Source: Mesorhizobium sp.
GTDB lineage: Bacteria; Pseudomonadota; Alphaproteobacteria; Rhizobiales; Rhizobiaceae
DNA: 64,000 nucleotides
Direction: 5' to 3'
NCBI RefSeq assembly: GCF_016793485.1
Contig: NZ_JAEULZ010000010.1
Coordinates: 40,232 to 104,231 of the forward strand
The notes beneath the pieces are model-generated. The model saw nothing but the letters and a program-made list of their open reading frames with translations. It was not told where the DNA came from and made no database searches. This document shows, piece after piece, positions 16,667 through 25,115 of the stretch (position 1 is the stretch's first letter; the number at the start of each line of letters is the position of its first letter). A program made the translations under genes and the position numbers.

Positions 16667-17443
16667 TTGAAACCCAGAAGAAAAGTCACATGGCCGCAGG
16701 CCCGCGCCTTTTCGGTCCATCTGCTGACCGCATCCGGTTCGTTTCTGGCGTTCCTGTCTCTCGTGGCCGCAAGCGAAGAACGCTGGACCGCGATGTTCTG
16801 GTGGCTGGGTTTGGCCCTCTTCGTCGATGGCATCGACGGTCCGATCGCGCGCAAGCTTGACGTGAAGGAGGTCTTGCCGACCTGGTCCGGCGAACTTCTC
16901 GACAACATTATCGACTACGTCACCTACGTCCTGATCCCCGCCTTCGCGCTCTACCAGTTCGGGCTGATGGGCGAGGGGCTCTCCTTCCTGTCCGCAGCGA
17001 TCATCGTCGTGTCGAGCGCCGTCTACTATGCCGACACTGGCATGAAGACGAGGGAGAACTTCTTCAAGGGCTTCCCCGTCGTCTGGAACATGGTGGTCTT
17101 CACGCTCTTTGTCATCGAGCCCGGCGAGTGGGTGTCCTTCGCCGTGGTGCTGACGGCAGGTATCCTCACTTTCGTTCCGGTGTTTTTCCTGCATCCGGTG
17201 CGGGTCAAGCGACTGCGTCCGCTCAATCTCGGCGTGACATTGGCATGGTGCGCTTTCGGGGCGCTGGCGCTGGCGGAATCCTACCTTGCCCAGTTCTACA
17301 CGCAGATCGGCGTGCTGGCTGAAAACGTCAGCGCCTTCACCAAGATCGGCATCGGCGTCACCGGCGTCTACCTTTTCTGCATTGGCGGCATCATGCAGCT
17401 TTTTCCCAAACTCGGCGCGAAACCCGAGGCCCAGGAGGCCTGA
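16667..17443 (+). CDS. pcs: phosphatidylcholine synthase
   Basis: Pcs condenses choline with CDP-diacylglycerol to make phosphatidylcholine in the inner membrane, typical of host-associated alphaproteobacteria. The 258-residue protein has about eight hydrophobic segments. The CDP-alcohol phosphotransferase signature is intact: D57 G58, A61 R62, G75, D79 and D83. Characteristic segments include FWWLGLALFVDGIDGPIAR and FLHPVRVKRLRPLNLG. The likely start is TTG, with AAGGGGGG upstream; no in-frame ATG near the N-terminus fits. It abuts the next gene with no spacing. Confidence 0.93.
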   Translation: MKPRRKVTWPQARAFSVHLLTASGSFLAFLSLVAASEERWTAMFWWLGLALFVDGIDGPIARKLDVKEVLPTWSGELLDNIIDYVTYVLIPAFALYQFGLMGEGLSFLSAAIIVVSSAVYYADTGMKTRENFFKGFPVVWNMVVFTLFVIEPGEWVSFAVVLTAGILTFVPVFFLHPVRVKRLRPLNLGVTLAWCAFGALALAESYLAQFYTQIGVLAENVSAFTKIGIGVTGVYLFCIGGIMQLFPKLGAKPEAQEA

Positions 17444-18421
17444 ATGTCGAAGGCGATCCGCATCCACGCCCATGGCGGCCCTGAGGTCCTTTCCTGGGAG
17501 GACGACAACCCAGGCAGCCCCGGGCCAGGTCAGGCGCTGGTTCGCCAAACCGCAATCGGGCTCAATTTCCTCGATACGTACTATCGTACCGGCCTTTACG
17601 CCGCTCCGAACGGCCTGCCGCTCATCGCGGGTGCCGAAGCCGCCGGAACGGTAGTCGAGGTTGGAGAGGGCGTCGACTGGCTAAGGCCCGGCGACCGTGT
17701 CGCCTATTTCACGGCGATCGGCGCCTATGCGCAGGAGCGCGTGGTCGCAGCCGACAGGCTGGTGAAAGTCCCGGACGGCATATCGGAGGAACTCGCAGCC
17801 GCCATGATCCTGAAGGGCATGACGGCCGAGTTCCTGCTCAGGCGTACATTCGCGGTGAAGCCCGGCGACACCCTCCTCTGCCACGCGGCGGCTGGCGGTG
17901 TCGGCCTCATCCTCGGCCAATGGGCGAAGCATCTCGGGGCGAATACGATCGGCACCGCCGGCTCACCGGAAAAGGTCGAGCTAGCCCGGGCGCATGGCTA
18001 CGATCACGTCATCAACTACCGCGAGCAGGATTTCGTCGCCGAAGTGAAGAAGATCACAGGCGGCAGGATGTGCGACGTCGTCTACGACTCCGTCGGCAAG
18101 GATACGTTTCCGGGTTCGCTCGACTGTCTGCGGCCTCTCGGCATGTTCGTCTGCTTCGGCCAGTCGTCCGGGCCGGTCCCACCCTTCAGCCTGTCTATGC
18201 TGGCCCAGAAAGGTTCGCTTTTCGCGACCCGGCCTACTCTCTTCACCTACACGGCCAAGCGTGAGGATTTGGAAAAGGGCGCAGCCGCGCTGTTCGACGT
18301 GGTCCTGTCGGGCAAGGTCGAGGTCCGGATCAACCAGCGTTACGCCCTGCAGGATGCCGCGCGTGCCCATGCCGACCTCGAAGGACGCAAGACGACCGGC
18401 GCGACCATTCTGATTCCGTGA
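17444..18421 (+). CDS. NADPH:quinone oxidoreductase (zeta-crystallin type)
   Basis: A 325-residue medium-chain dehydrogenase/reductase of the quinone oxidoreductase subgroup. GLNFLDTYYRTGLY and the GAEAAGTVVEVGEGV segment are in the GroES-like domain. The Rossmann motif HAAAGGVGLILGQWAKHLGA starts near residue 146. Zinc-binding cysteines are lacking, as expected for Qor-type enzymes that reduce quinones with NADPH. Its ATG follows the pcs stop directly, so it is likely in the same transcript. Confidence 0.88.
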   Translation: MSKAIRIHAHGGPEVLSWEDDNPGSPGPGQALVRQTAIGLNFLDTYYRTGLYAAPNGLPLIAGAEAAGTVVEVGEGVDWLRPGDRVAYFTAIGAYAQERVVAADRLVKVPDGISEELAAAMILKGMTAEFLLRRTFAVKPGDTLLCHAAAGGVGLILGQWAKHLGANTIGTAGSPEKVELARAHGYDHVINYREQDFVAEVKKITGGRMCDVVYDSVGKDTFPGSLDCLRPLGMFVCFGQSSGPVPPFSLSMLAQKGSLFATRPTLFTYTAKREDLEKGAAALFDVVLSGKVEVRINQRYALQDAARAHADLEGRKTTGATILIP

Positions 18422-18448
18422 ACAATCGTCCGCGTTGCCCTCGAAAAA

Positions 18449-18465
18449 CTTGAAAATCTTTCAAG
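18449..18465. promoter_or_regulatory. perfect 7-3-7 palindrome upstream of BMP transporter operon
   Basis: CTTGAAAATCTTTCAAG, two 7-base arms around ATC, lies about 90 bases before the first gene of the ABC importer operon in a 133-base intergenic region. There is no T-run, so it is not a classic terminator. An operator for a local or purine-responsive regulator is possible; this is inference. Confidence 0.35.
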
Positions 18466-18554
18466 GCTCGTCCTAGTTTGCGTTGCAACAAGACGACGGC
18501 TACGATGCCCTTGGGAACAAAAGAACATAACTGGCTAAAAGTCCGGGAGGCACG

Positions 18555-20120
18555 GTGAGTGCTGATACCGCCGCGGTGAACCTGCTCGAGGTTCGCGGCC
18601 TCACGAAGATTTTCGGATCGCTGAAGGCTTGCGATGCGGTCGACCTGACCATTCGCAAGGGCGAGATTCACGCGTTGCTCGGCGAGAACGGCGCCGGCAA
18701 GTCGACGCTGGTCAAGATGCTGTTCGGTTCGCTGGAGCCTTATTCGGGCGAAATCCGCTGGAACGGCCAGCCGGTCAAGATCGCCAACCCGAACGCCGCC
18801 AGAAAGCTCGGCATCGGCATGGTCTTTCAGCATTTCTCGTTGTTCGAAGCGCTGTCGGCGGCTGAGAACATAGCGCTGTCGCTGGACGACCAGACGCCGA
18901 TCTCGACCATCGCCGCCAAGGCGCAGGCGTTGTCCTACAGCTACGGTCTGCCGCTCGACCCTTACTCCCTGGTCGGCGACCTCTCTGTCGGCGAGCGCCA
19001 GCGTATCGAGATTATCCGCTGCCTGCTACAGACGCCGGACCTGATCATCCTCGACGAACCGACATCCGTGCTGACGCCGCAGGAAGCGGACAAGCTCTTC
19101 GAGACGCTGGAGCGGCTTCGCGCCGAGGGCAAGTCGATCCTCTATATCTCGCACCGCCTCGAAGAGGTGAAGCGCATGTGCGATGCTGCCACCGTGATGC
19201 GCCATGGCAAGGTGGTCGCGCATTGCGACCCCCGGCAGGAAACGGCGGCGTCGCTGGCGCGCATGATGGTGGGCAGCGAGGTTCATGCTGTCGTGCGCGC
19301 GCCGATCGAAGGCATCGAGACGGCCGAGGCACTGCTCGAGGTCAGGAACCTCAGCCGCAAGCCCGCGACCCCTTTCTCCATGCCGCTGAAGAATATCTCG
19401 CTCAATGTCAGGGCCGGAGAGGTCATCGGCATCGCTGGCGTGGCGGGCAACGGGCAGGGGGAGTTTTTCGAGGCCGTATCGGGCGAAGCCATGCAACTGG
19501 AGGCCGGCACGGTCCGTATCCGCGGCCAGGATGCCGGAAAGCTTTCCATCACCGGCCGCCGGCTGCTCGGCGCCGCCTTCGTTCCTGAAGAACGGCTCGG
19601 GCATGGCGCCGCGCCGCGCATGAAGCTTTCGGAAAACCTGTTCCTGTCCCGCTATGCCACGGACAGCAAGGCCTTCCTGGGCCCCGGCGGTGTCGTCAAG
19701 GAAAGCGCCATCGACGCGGCCACACAGCGCATTGTCCAGGAGATGGACGTCCGGAAAAGCGCGCGCGACCCCGAAGCGGCGGCGCTCTCGGGCGGCAATC
19801 TGCAGAAATTCATCATCGGACGCGAGCTGGACCGCCGCCCGACCGTCATGGTGGTCAACCAGCCGACATGGGGCGTGGACGCCGGCGCGGCGGCCAAGAT
19901 CCGGCAGTCGCTGATCGAGCTCGCGCGATCTGGATCGGCCGTACTGGTCATCAGCCAGGATCTCGACGAGCTGTTCGAGATATCCGACGCAATCTCGGTC
20001 ATGCACAACGGCGAACTGTCCAGGCCGCTTCCACGCGCCGAGGCGACGCTGGAGAAGATCGGCCTCTTGATGGGCGGTGCCGAGCCGGGGCATGTCGACC
20101 ACGGGCTGGAGAGCGTCTGA
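18555..20120 (+). CDS. BMP-type ABC importer, double ATPase subunit
   Basis: A 521-residue ATP-binding protein with two ABC domains, as in sugar/nucleoside importers (YufO/RbsA type). The first domain has Walker A GENGAGKST, signature LSVGERQRIE and Walker B DLIILDEPTSVLT. The second has the degenerate P-loop GVAGNGQGEF, signature LSGGNLQKFI and the VNQPTWGVD segment. The GTG start has GGGAGG close upstream. Its stop overlaps the next gene by one base. With the two permeases and the BMP-family receptor it should form one importer, probably for purine nucleosides; the substrate is inferred from the receptor class. Confidence 0.92.
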   Translation: MSADTAAVNLLEVRGLTKIFGSLKACDAVDLTIRKGEIHALLGENGAGKSTLVKMLFGSLEPYSGEIRWNGQPVKIANPNAARKLGIGMVFQHFSLFEALSAAENIALSLDDQTPISTIAAKAQALSYSYGLPLDPYSLVGDLSVGERQRIEIIRCLLQTPDLIILDEPTSVLTPQEADKLFETLERLRAEGKSILYISHRLEEVKRMCDAATVMRHGKVVAHCDPRQETAASLARMMVGSEVHAVVRAPIEGIETAEALLEVRNLSRKPATPFSMPLKNISLNVRAGEVIGIAGVAGNGQGEFFEAVSGEAMQLEAGTVRIRGQDAGKLSITGRRLLGAAFVPEERLGHGAAPRMKLSENLFLSRYATDSKAFLGPGGVVKESAIDAATQRIVQEMDVRKSARDPEAAALSGGNLQKFIIGRELDRRPTVMVVNQPTWGVDAGAAAKIRQSLIELARSGSAVLVISQDLDELFEISDAISVMHNGELSRPLPRAEATLEKIGLLMGGAEPGHVDHGLESV

Positions 20121-21241
20121 TGCGCATCGAGCTCGTACGGCGTCCGCAGCATTCGGCGCTCTTTTCGGCCCTGTCGCCCTTCATCGCGCTCGGGCTGACG
20201 CTGGTCGCCGGCGCCATCATGTTCTCGGTTCTGGGCAAGAACCCGGTCGAGGCGCTTTATTACTATTTCATCGATCCGCTGACGGGCATCTGGGACCCGA
20301 GCAATCGTTGGCAGTTGCATGAACTGGCCATCAAGGCGGCCCCGCTGATCCTGATCGCGGTCGGTCTGTCGGTCTGCTACCTCTCCAACAACTGGAACAT
20401 CGGGGCCGAGGGCCAGTTCATAGCCGGCGCCATCGTCGGCTCGTTCATACCGGTGGTGTTTCCGGGCTTCCATTCATGGATCGTGTTGCCGCTGATGTTG
20501 ATCCTTGGCATGGCAGGTGGCGCGGCCTATGCCGCGATACCGGCCTTCTTCAAGGTCAGGTTCAACACCAATGAAATCCTGACCAGCCTGATGCTCGTCT
20601 ATGTGGCGCAGCTCTTCAACGACTGGCTGGTACGCGGCATCTGGCGCAATCCGGAAGGCATGAGCTTCCCCGGCACGATCCGCTTCAGCGAATGGGCCAT
20701 CCTGCCGCAAATCTGGCCCGACTCCGGACGCGCGCATTGGGGTTTCGTCTTCGCGCTCGTCGCCGCCGTCGTTGTATGGTTCATGCTCTCGAAGACGCTG
20801 AAGGGGTTTGAGGTAAAAGTACTCGGACAAAGCCCAAGGGCAGGGCGCTTCGCGGGCTTCTCCTCCGGAAAGGTCGTATTTTTCGCCTTCCTTCTCTCCG
20901 GCGCGCTTGCCGGTCTTGCCGGCATCAGCGAGGTTGCCGGTCCCATCGAGCACCTGAACGAGAAGATTTCGATCGGCTACGGATTCACCGCGATCATCGT
21001 CGCGTTCCTCGGCCGGCTCAACCCGCTCGGCATCGTGGCCGCGGGCATTATCCTCGCGCTCACCTATCTCGGTGGCGAGTCCGCGCAGATTGCGATCGGC
21101 GTTTCCGACAAGGCCGTACGCGCGTTCCAGGGCATGCTGCTATTCTTCGTTCTCGCCTGCGACACGCTGATCCATTACCGCATCCGGTTTGTCGGCGCGC
21201 CGGCAATGAAGGCCGAAAGCGGCAAGGCGGGGACTGCCTGA
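20120..21241 (+). CDS. BMP-type ABC importer permease 1
   Basis: A 373-residue inner-membrane permease of the BPD_transp_2 (YufP-like) family with about nine hydrophobic segments. Landmarks are NWNIGAEGQFIAGAIVG near residue 93, RFNTNEILTSLMLVY and the GFTAIIVAFLGRLNPLGI stretch after the conserved cytoplasmic loop. It starts at an ATG overlapping the ATPase stop (TGATG). It pairs with the second permease gene, which begins one base after its stop. Confidence 0.9.
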   Translation: MRIELVRRPQHSALFSALSPFIALGLTLVAGAIMFSVLGKNPVEALYYYFIDPLTGIWDPSNRWQLHELAIKAAPLILIAVGLSVCYLSNNWNIGAEGQFIAGAIVGSFIPVVFPGFHSWIVLPLMLILGMAGGAAYAAIPAFFKVRFNTNEILTSLMLVYVAQLFNDWLVRGIWRNPEGMSFPGTIRFSEWAILPQIWPDSGRAHWGFVFALVAAVVVWFMLSKTLKGFEVKVLGQSPRAGRFAGFSSGKVVFFAFLLSGALAGLAGISEVAGPIEHLNEKISIGYGFTAIIVAFLGRLNPLGIVAAGIILALTYLGGESAQIAIGVSDKAVRAFQGMLLFFVLACDTLIHYRIRFVGAPAMKAESGKAGTA

Positions 21242-21242
21242 C

Positions 21243-22157
21243 ATGATCGAGCAGATACTCATCACGATCGCCACCGCCGCAACGCCCCTGCTGATCGCCG
21301 CGATCGGCGAACTGGTGGTCGAGCGGTCGGGCGTGCTCAACCTCGGTGTCGAAGGCATGATGATCATGGGCGCCGTCACAGGCTTCGGCGTGGCGCTCAC
21401 CACCGGGTCGCCATGGCTCGGCGTCTTCGCGGCAATCCTGGTCGGTGCGCTGTTCTCGCTGCTGTTCGGGTTCCTGACGCTGACATTGGTGACCAATCAG
21501 GTCGCGACCGGCCTGGCGCTGACGCTGCTCGGCCTCGGCCTTTCAGGGATGATCGGCGAGGCCTTCGTCGGCCAGCCCGGCGTCAAGCTGGCCGCCATAT
21601 ACATTCCAGGCCTGACCGACATCCCATTCGTTGGCAGGCTGCTCTTCGGGCAGGATCCGCTGTTCTACGTCTCGATCCTGCTCACCGTTGGCGTCGCCTG
21701 GTTCCTGTTCAGGACACGCGCGGGCCTGACGCTCCGCTCCGTCGGCGACAATCACGGCTCGGCGCACGCGCTCGGCATCAATGTCATTGGAATTCGCTAT
21801 TTGGCTGTGATGTTCGGTGGCGCCTGCGCCGGGCTTGCCGGTGCGTTCCTGTCGCTGGTCTATACAACGCAATGGATCGAGAACATGAGCGCGGGGCGCG
21901 GCTGGATCGCGCTGGCGCTGGTGGTGTTTGCATCCTGGCGACCGCTGCGCGTTCTTGCCGGCGCCTATCTGTTCGGCGCGGTTTCGATCGGCCAGCTTCA
22001 TGCGCAGGCGTTGGGCATAGGCATACCCTCGCAACTGCTCTCCGCGCTTCCTTATCTGGCTACAATCCTCGTTCTTGTTCTAATCTCGCGGAACAGGCGG
22101 CTGACTATGATCAACACACCGGCTTCACTGGGGCGGCCGTTCGTGCCAGATCGCTAG
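21243..22157 (+). CDS. BMP-type ABC importer permease 2
   Basis: A 304-residue permease of the YufQ-like branch, with about eight membrane segments. The typical GELVVERSGVLNLGVEGMM motif is near residue 21 and VTNQVATGLALTLLGLGLSG in the middle. It lies directly after the first permease in the operon and 56 bases before the receptor gene. The two unequal permeases fit the heterodimeric pore of this importer family. Confidence 0.9.
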   Translation: MIEQILITIATAATPLLIAAIGELVVERSGVLNLGVEGMMIMGAVTGFGVALTTGSPWLGVFAAILVGALFSLLFGFLTLTLVTNQVATGLALTLLGLGLSGMIGEAFVGQPGVKLAAIYIPGLTDIPFVGRLLFGQDPLFYVSILLTVGVAWFLFRTRAGLTLRSVGDNHGSAHALGINVIGIRYLAVMFGGACAGLAGAFLSLVYTTQWIENMSAGRGWIALALVVFASWRPLRVLAGAYLFGAVSIGQLHAQALGIGIPSQLLSALPYLATILVLVLISRNRRLTMINTPASLGRPFVPDR

Positions 22158-22213
22158 ACAAACATAAAGACGGGAAGAGACCCCAAAGAAAGAACCTCAA
22201 GAGGATCATCACT

Positions 22214-23290
22214 ATGAAAACCAGATTTCTGACACTTGCAGCCGCGGCGGCAGCGCTCGCCTTCGGCACGATAGCCGCGGAGGCCAAGGTCAAGGCTTGC
22301 TTCATCTATGTCGGCCCGATAGGCGACTTCGGCTGGTCCTATCAGCACCATCAGGGCGCGCTCGAGGCGCAGAAGGCGCTCGGCGGCGAGGAGCAGGTCG
22401 AACTCGCTTATCTCGAAAGCGTGCCGGAAGGCGCCGACGCCGAGCGCGCCCTCGAGCGTTTCGCGCGGTCGGGCTGCAACATCATCTTCACGACGTCCTT
22501 CGGCTACATGGACGCCACCAACGCCGTGGCGAAGAAGTTCCCCGACGTGAAGTTCGAGCACGCCACGGGCTTCAAGCGCGAATCGCCCAACGTCTCGACC
22601 TATAACTCGAAGTTCCACGAAGGCCGCTACGTCCAGGGAATCATCGCCGCCAAGATGTCGAAGGCTGGCGTCGCGGGCTACATCGCTTCCTTCCCGATCC
22701 CGGAAGTCGTGATGGGCATCAATTCCTTCCTCCTCGGCGCGCAGTCGGTCAATCCGGACTTCAAGGTCAAGGTCGTCTGGGCCAACACCTGGTTCGACCC
22801 CGGCAAGGAAGCCGACGCAGCCAAGGCGCTGATCGACCAGGGCGTCGACATCATCACCCAGCACACGGACTCGACCGCACCGATGCAGGTAGCCAGTGAG
22901 CGTGGCATCAAGGCGTTCGGCCAGGCGTCCGACATGATCAAGTTCGGCCCGGAGACGCAACTCACCTCGATCGTCGATGACTGGGGTCCGTACTACACCA
23001 AGCGCATCAAGGCCGTTGCCGACGGAAACTGGGAACAGATCGACGTCTGGGGCGGCATGAAGGACGGCCACGTCGTCATGGCTCCCTACACGAACATGCC
23101 CGACGACGTGAAGGCCGCGGCGGAAGCTGCGCAGGCCAAGATCACCTCCGGCGAGTTGAACCCCTTCACCGGGCCGATCAACAAGCAGGACGGGACCGAA
23201 TGGCTGAAGGCTGGCGAGGTCGCGCAGGACGGCGTGCTTCTCGGCCTCAACTTCTATGTCGCCGGCGTGGACGACAAGCTGCCGCAGTAA
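22214..23290 (+). CDS. BMP-family substrate-binding lipoprotein-like receptor
   Basis: A 358-residue periplasmic receptor of the basic membrane protein (BMP/Med/PnrA) family, many of which bind purine nucleosides. The signal peptide is MKTRFLTLAAAAAALAFG with cleavage near AAEAK; no lipobox cysteine is visible. Characteristic strings are YVGPIGDFGWSYQHHQG, IIFTTSFGYMDAT and ITQHTDSTAPMQVASERG. The ribosome binding site is AGAGGA. A terminator follows. As the last gene after a larger gap it may be expressed above the membrane components. Confidence 0.92.
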   Translation: MKTRFLTLAAAAAALAFGTIAAEAKVKACFIYVGPIGDFGWSYQHHQGALEAQKALGGEEQVELAYLESVPEGADAERALERFARSGCNIIFTTSFGYMDATNAVAKKFPDVKFEHATGFKRESPNVSTYNSKFHEGRYVQGIIAAKMSKAGVAGYIASFPIPEVVMGINSFLLGAQSVNPDFKVKVVWANTWFDPGKEADAAKALIDQGVDIITQHTDSTAPMQVASERGIKAFGQASDMIKFGPETQLTSIVDDWGPYYTKRIKAVADGNWEQIDVWGGMKDGHVVMAPYTNMPDDVKAAAEAAQAKITSGELNPFTGPINKQDGTEWLKAGEVAQDGVLLGLNFYVAGVDDKLPQ

Positions 23291-23313
23291 GCGACAGGTG
23301 CATCGCAGACGGG

Positions 23314-23338
23314 AAGGGCGCCTTCGGGCGCCCTTTTT
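23314..23338 (+). terminator. UUCG-loop terminator of BMP operon
   Basis: A 9-bp stem (AAGGGCGCC with GGCGCCCTT) closed by a stable TTCG tetraloop and followed by a T-run lies 23 bases after the receptor stop. Confidence 0.9.
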
Positions 23339-23466
23339 CATGATTGCACTGCGCAGAGAGGCCTGGATATGAAACTTGTGCTATGTATTCTTTTCCATAA
23401 TAACTTACATTTACGCGGCTGCTATTTCGTGCCAAATTTTTTCGGTAGTCATGATAGGAGAATAAT

Positions 23467-23727
23467 ATGAAGACTCTTGCTTTCGTATCATTCTTTCTAC
23501 TGCTGATCGCGGCACCAACCTCTGCTGACGAGAAAGTTCCGCTTTTGAAGATTGGCATGCCAAAAGGGGAACAGAATTTTACCCCGATCCCGACAAGAGA
23601 TTTGCTTAAAATCTCTTGCACTGCGGATTTTGATCCATGCGCTAGCGCATCCGAATGCTGCTCCGCGGGAGCAGAATGCACAAAAGTTGGTGGAAATCGC
23701 GAAAACGTATGTTGGCCAAAAACCTAG
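23467..23727 (+). CDS. small secreted six-cysteine (knottin-like) protein
   Basis: An 86-residue protein I do not recognise as a named family. It has a clear signal peptide with cleavage near APTSA and a strong AGGAG ribosome binding site. The C-terminal 36 residues carry six cysteines spaced C-x6-C-x5-C-C-x5-C-x10-C. This is the cysteine framework of inhibitor-cystine-knot peptides. Base composition is visibly AT-richer than the neighbours. It sits alone after the BMP terminator and is convergent with the adenylate cyclase gene. An extracytoplasmic disulfide-rich role is inferred; no target can be named. Confidence 0.65.
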   Translation: MKTLAFVSFFLLLIAAPTSADEKVPLLKIGMPKGEQNFTPIPTRDLLKISCTADFDPCASASECCSAGAECTKVGGNRENVCWPKT

Positions 23728-23736
23728 AGCGGTAGG

Positions 23737-25041
23737 TTAGCCTATAGGCTCCAGCGTCCAGACTCTTGTCGGCCCCTTGCCCTTCACCTCGATCGTCGCC
23801 GGCCCGCTGAAAGCAAAAGCGTCGCCGAGCGCCGTTCGCACTTCGTCCGAAACGGTGATCCTGTTCGCCGTTCCGGATGCCTCCAGCCGGCTCGCAGTGT
23901 TGACCGTGTCGCCCCAAACGTCGAAGGCGAACTTCGCCTGTCCGATGACACCGGCGGTGACGGGGCCGGCATGCAGGCCCATGCGCAGGCTGAGCGGCTT
24001 GCCGTCTGGCGTAAGCACTTTGGCGGCTTCGGCCTGCATTTCGAGCGCGGCTGCCGTCATGCGCTTCAAGTGATCGGAATCTGGGTTCGGCAACCCTCCG
24101 GCGACCATGTAGCAGTCGCCGATCGTCTTGATCTTTTCAAGTCCATGGCGCGCGACGATGGAGTCGAAGCGCTGATAGAGGTCGTTCAGCATCGTTACGA
24201 CCTCGGTTGAGGAAAAGCGTGAGGAGAGGGGCGTGAAGCCCACGACATCGGCGAAGAGCAGGCTAGCCTGGGCATAGGTATCGGCTATCGGGCTTTCGCC
24301 TGCGAGCTTGCGATCTGCGATGACCGGCGGCAGCATGTTGTAGAGCATCGACCGTATCTCCTCCTGCGCAGCGATCAGGTCCAGTTGTCTGAGCCAGGCT
24401 ACGCGTTGGGTGCGGTCGAGAAGGTAGAAACCCAGACCGGCAAACGTAGCGGTCGTCAGCATCCACGCCGATTGATAGATGATGTCGACCGCCGACTGCG
24501 GCCTCAGATAGATAACCGCCAAGTAGTAGAAAGCGATCGCTACCGCCGCCAGCCTGACACCCTCCCAGAAGGTGACGCCGACAAGCGCGAACGCCATGAC
24601 CGCAGTCATGGTGAAGACGGTGGCCGGCGTGAAATGCTCGGCGATCTCAGGGGTCGTATAGGCCGTCAGGAAAAGAAGAACGCAGAAATTCACGAGAAGG
24701 ATCAGCACCCCGACTGTTTCGACCCAACGGCCGGGTTTCAGCAGGAAGTGCAGCCCGAACATGCCAAGCATCCATACGAAAGCGACTCTTGTGGTCAGTT
24801 CGATGATTTGGGCCGGCTGTTCGTCCAGGAGCAGACCCAGCACGATGAACGCGGCCCAGGCGATGGCCCCGGCCAGTGCGCTGATACGGCCGGCCACGTA
24901 CCGGGAGCGGAGCCGCGCGTCGTGGTAGTGGCGCTCCAGCGTCCGATCGGCAAAACGCAACGTGACCGGGTGCATCGTCTGTTGACGCATCGGAAATGCG
25001 CCCGGTCTCACCACATCTCGAGCGATCTGTTGATCGGTCAT
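23737..25041 (-). CDS. membrane adenylate/guanylate cyclase (class III)
   Basis: A 434-residue protein with about six hydrophobic segments (roughly residues 50-215) followed by a class III nucleotide cyclase domain. The catalytic domain begins LLFADVVGFT with a metal-binding Asp and continues KTIGDCYMVAGGLP, GLHAGPVTAGVIG and FDVWGDTVNTASRLEASG. These elements are intact, so activity is likely. It makes cAMP (or cGMP) in response to an unknown membrane or redox signal. A GTG codon directly upstream could be the start instead of the ATG. Multi-copy families of such cyclases are usual in rhizobia. Confidence 0.88.
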   Translation of the reverse strand: MTDQQIARDVVRPGAFPMRQQTMHPVTLRFADRTLERHYHDARLRSRYVAGRISALAGAIAWAAFIVLGLLLDEQPAQIIELTTRVAFVWMLGMFGLHFLLKPGRWVETVGVLILLVNFCVLLFLTAYTTPEIAEHFTPATVFTMTAVMAFALVGVTFWEGVRLAAVAIAFYYLAVIYLRPQSAVDIIYQSAWMLTTATFAGLGFYLLDRTQRVAWLRQLDLIAAQEEIRSMLYNMLPPVIADRKLAGESPIADTYAQASLLFADVVGFTPLSSRFSSTEVVTMLNDLYQRFDSIVARHGLEKIKTIGDCYMVAGGLPNPDSDHLKRMTAAALEMQAEAAKVLTPDGKPLSLRMGLHAGPVTAGVIGQAKFAFDVWGDTVNTASRLEASGTANRITVSDEVRTALGDAFAFSGPATIEVKGKGPTRVWTLEPIG

Positions 25042-25115
25042 CACGTCTCGCGCTTTCAGGTCAATCTATGGCCTGACGCCGAAAGCACAACCTCGACCGT
25101 CGAACTGATGTTCGC

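Noticed and set aside
22154-23341. 395-codon minus-strand frame opposite the BMP receptor
   Set aside because: Shadow of the receptor gene; no ribosome binding site or domain.
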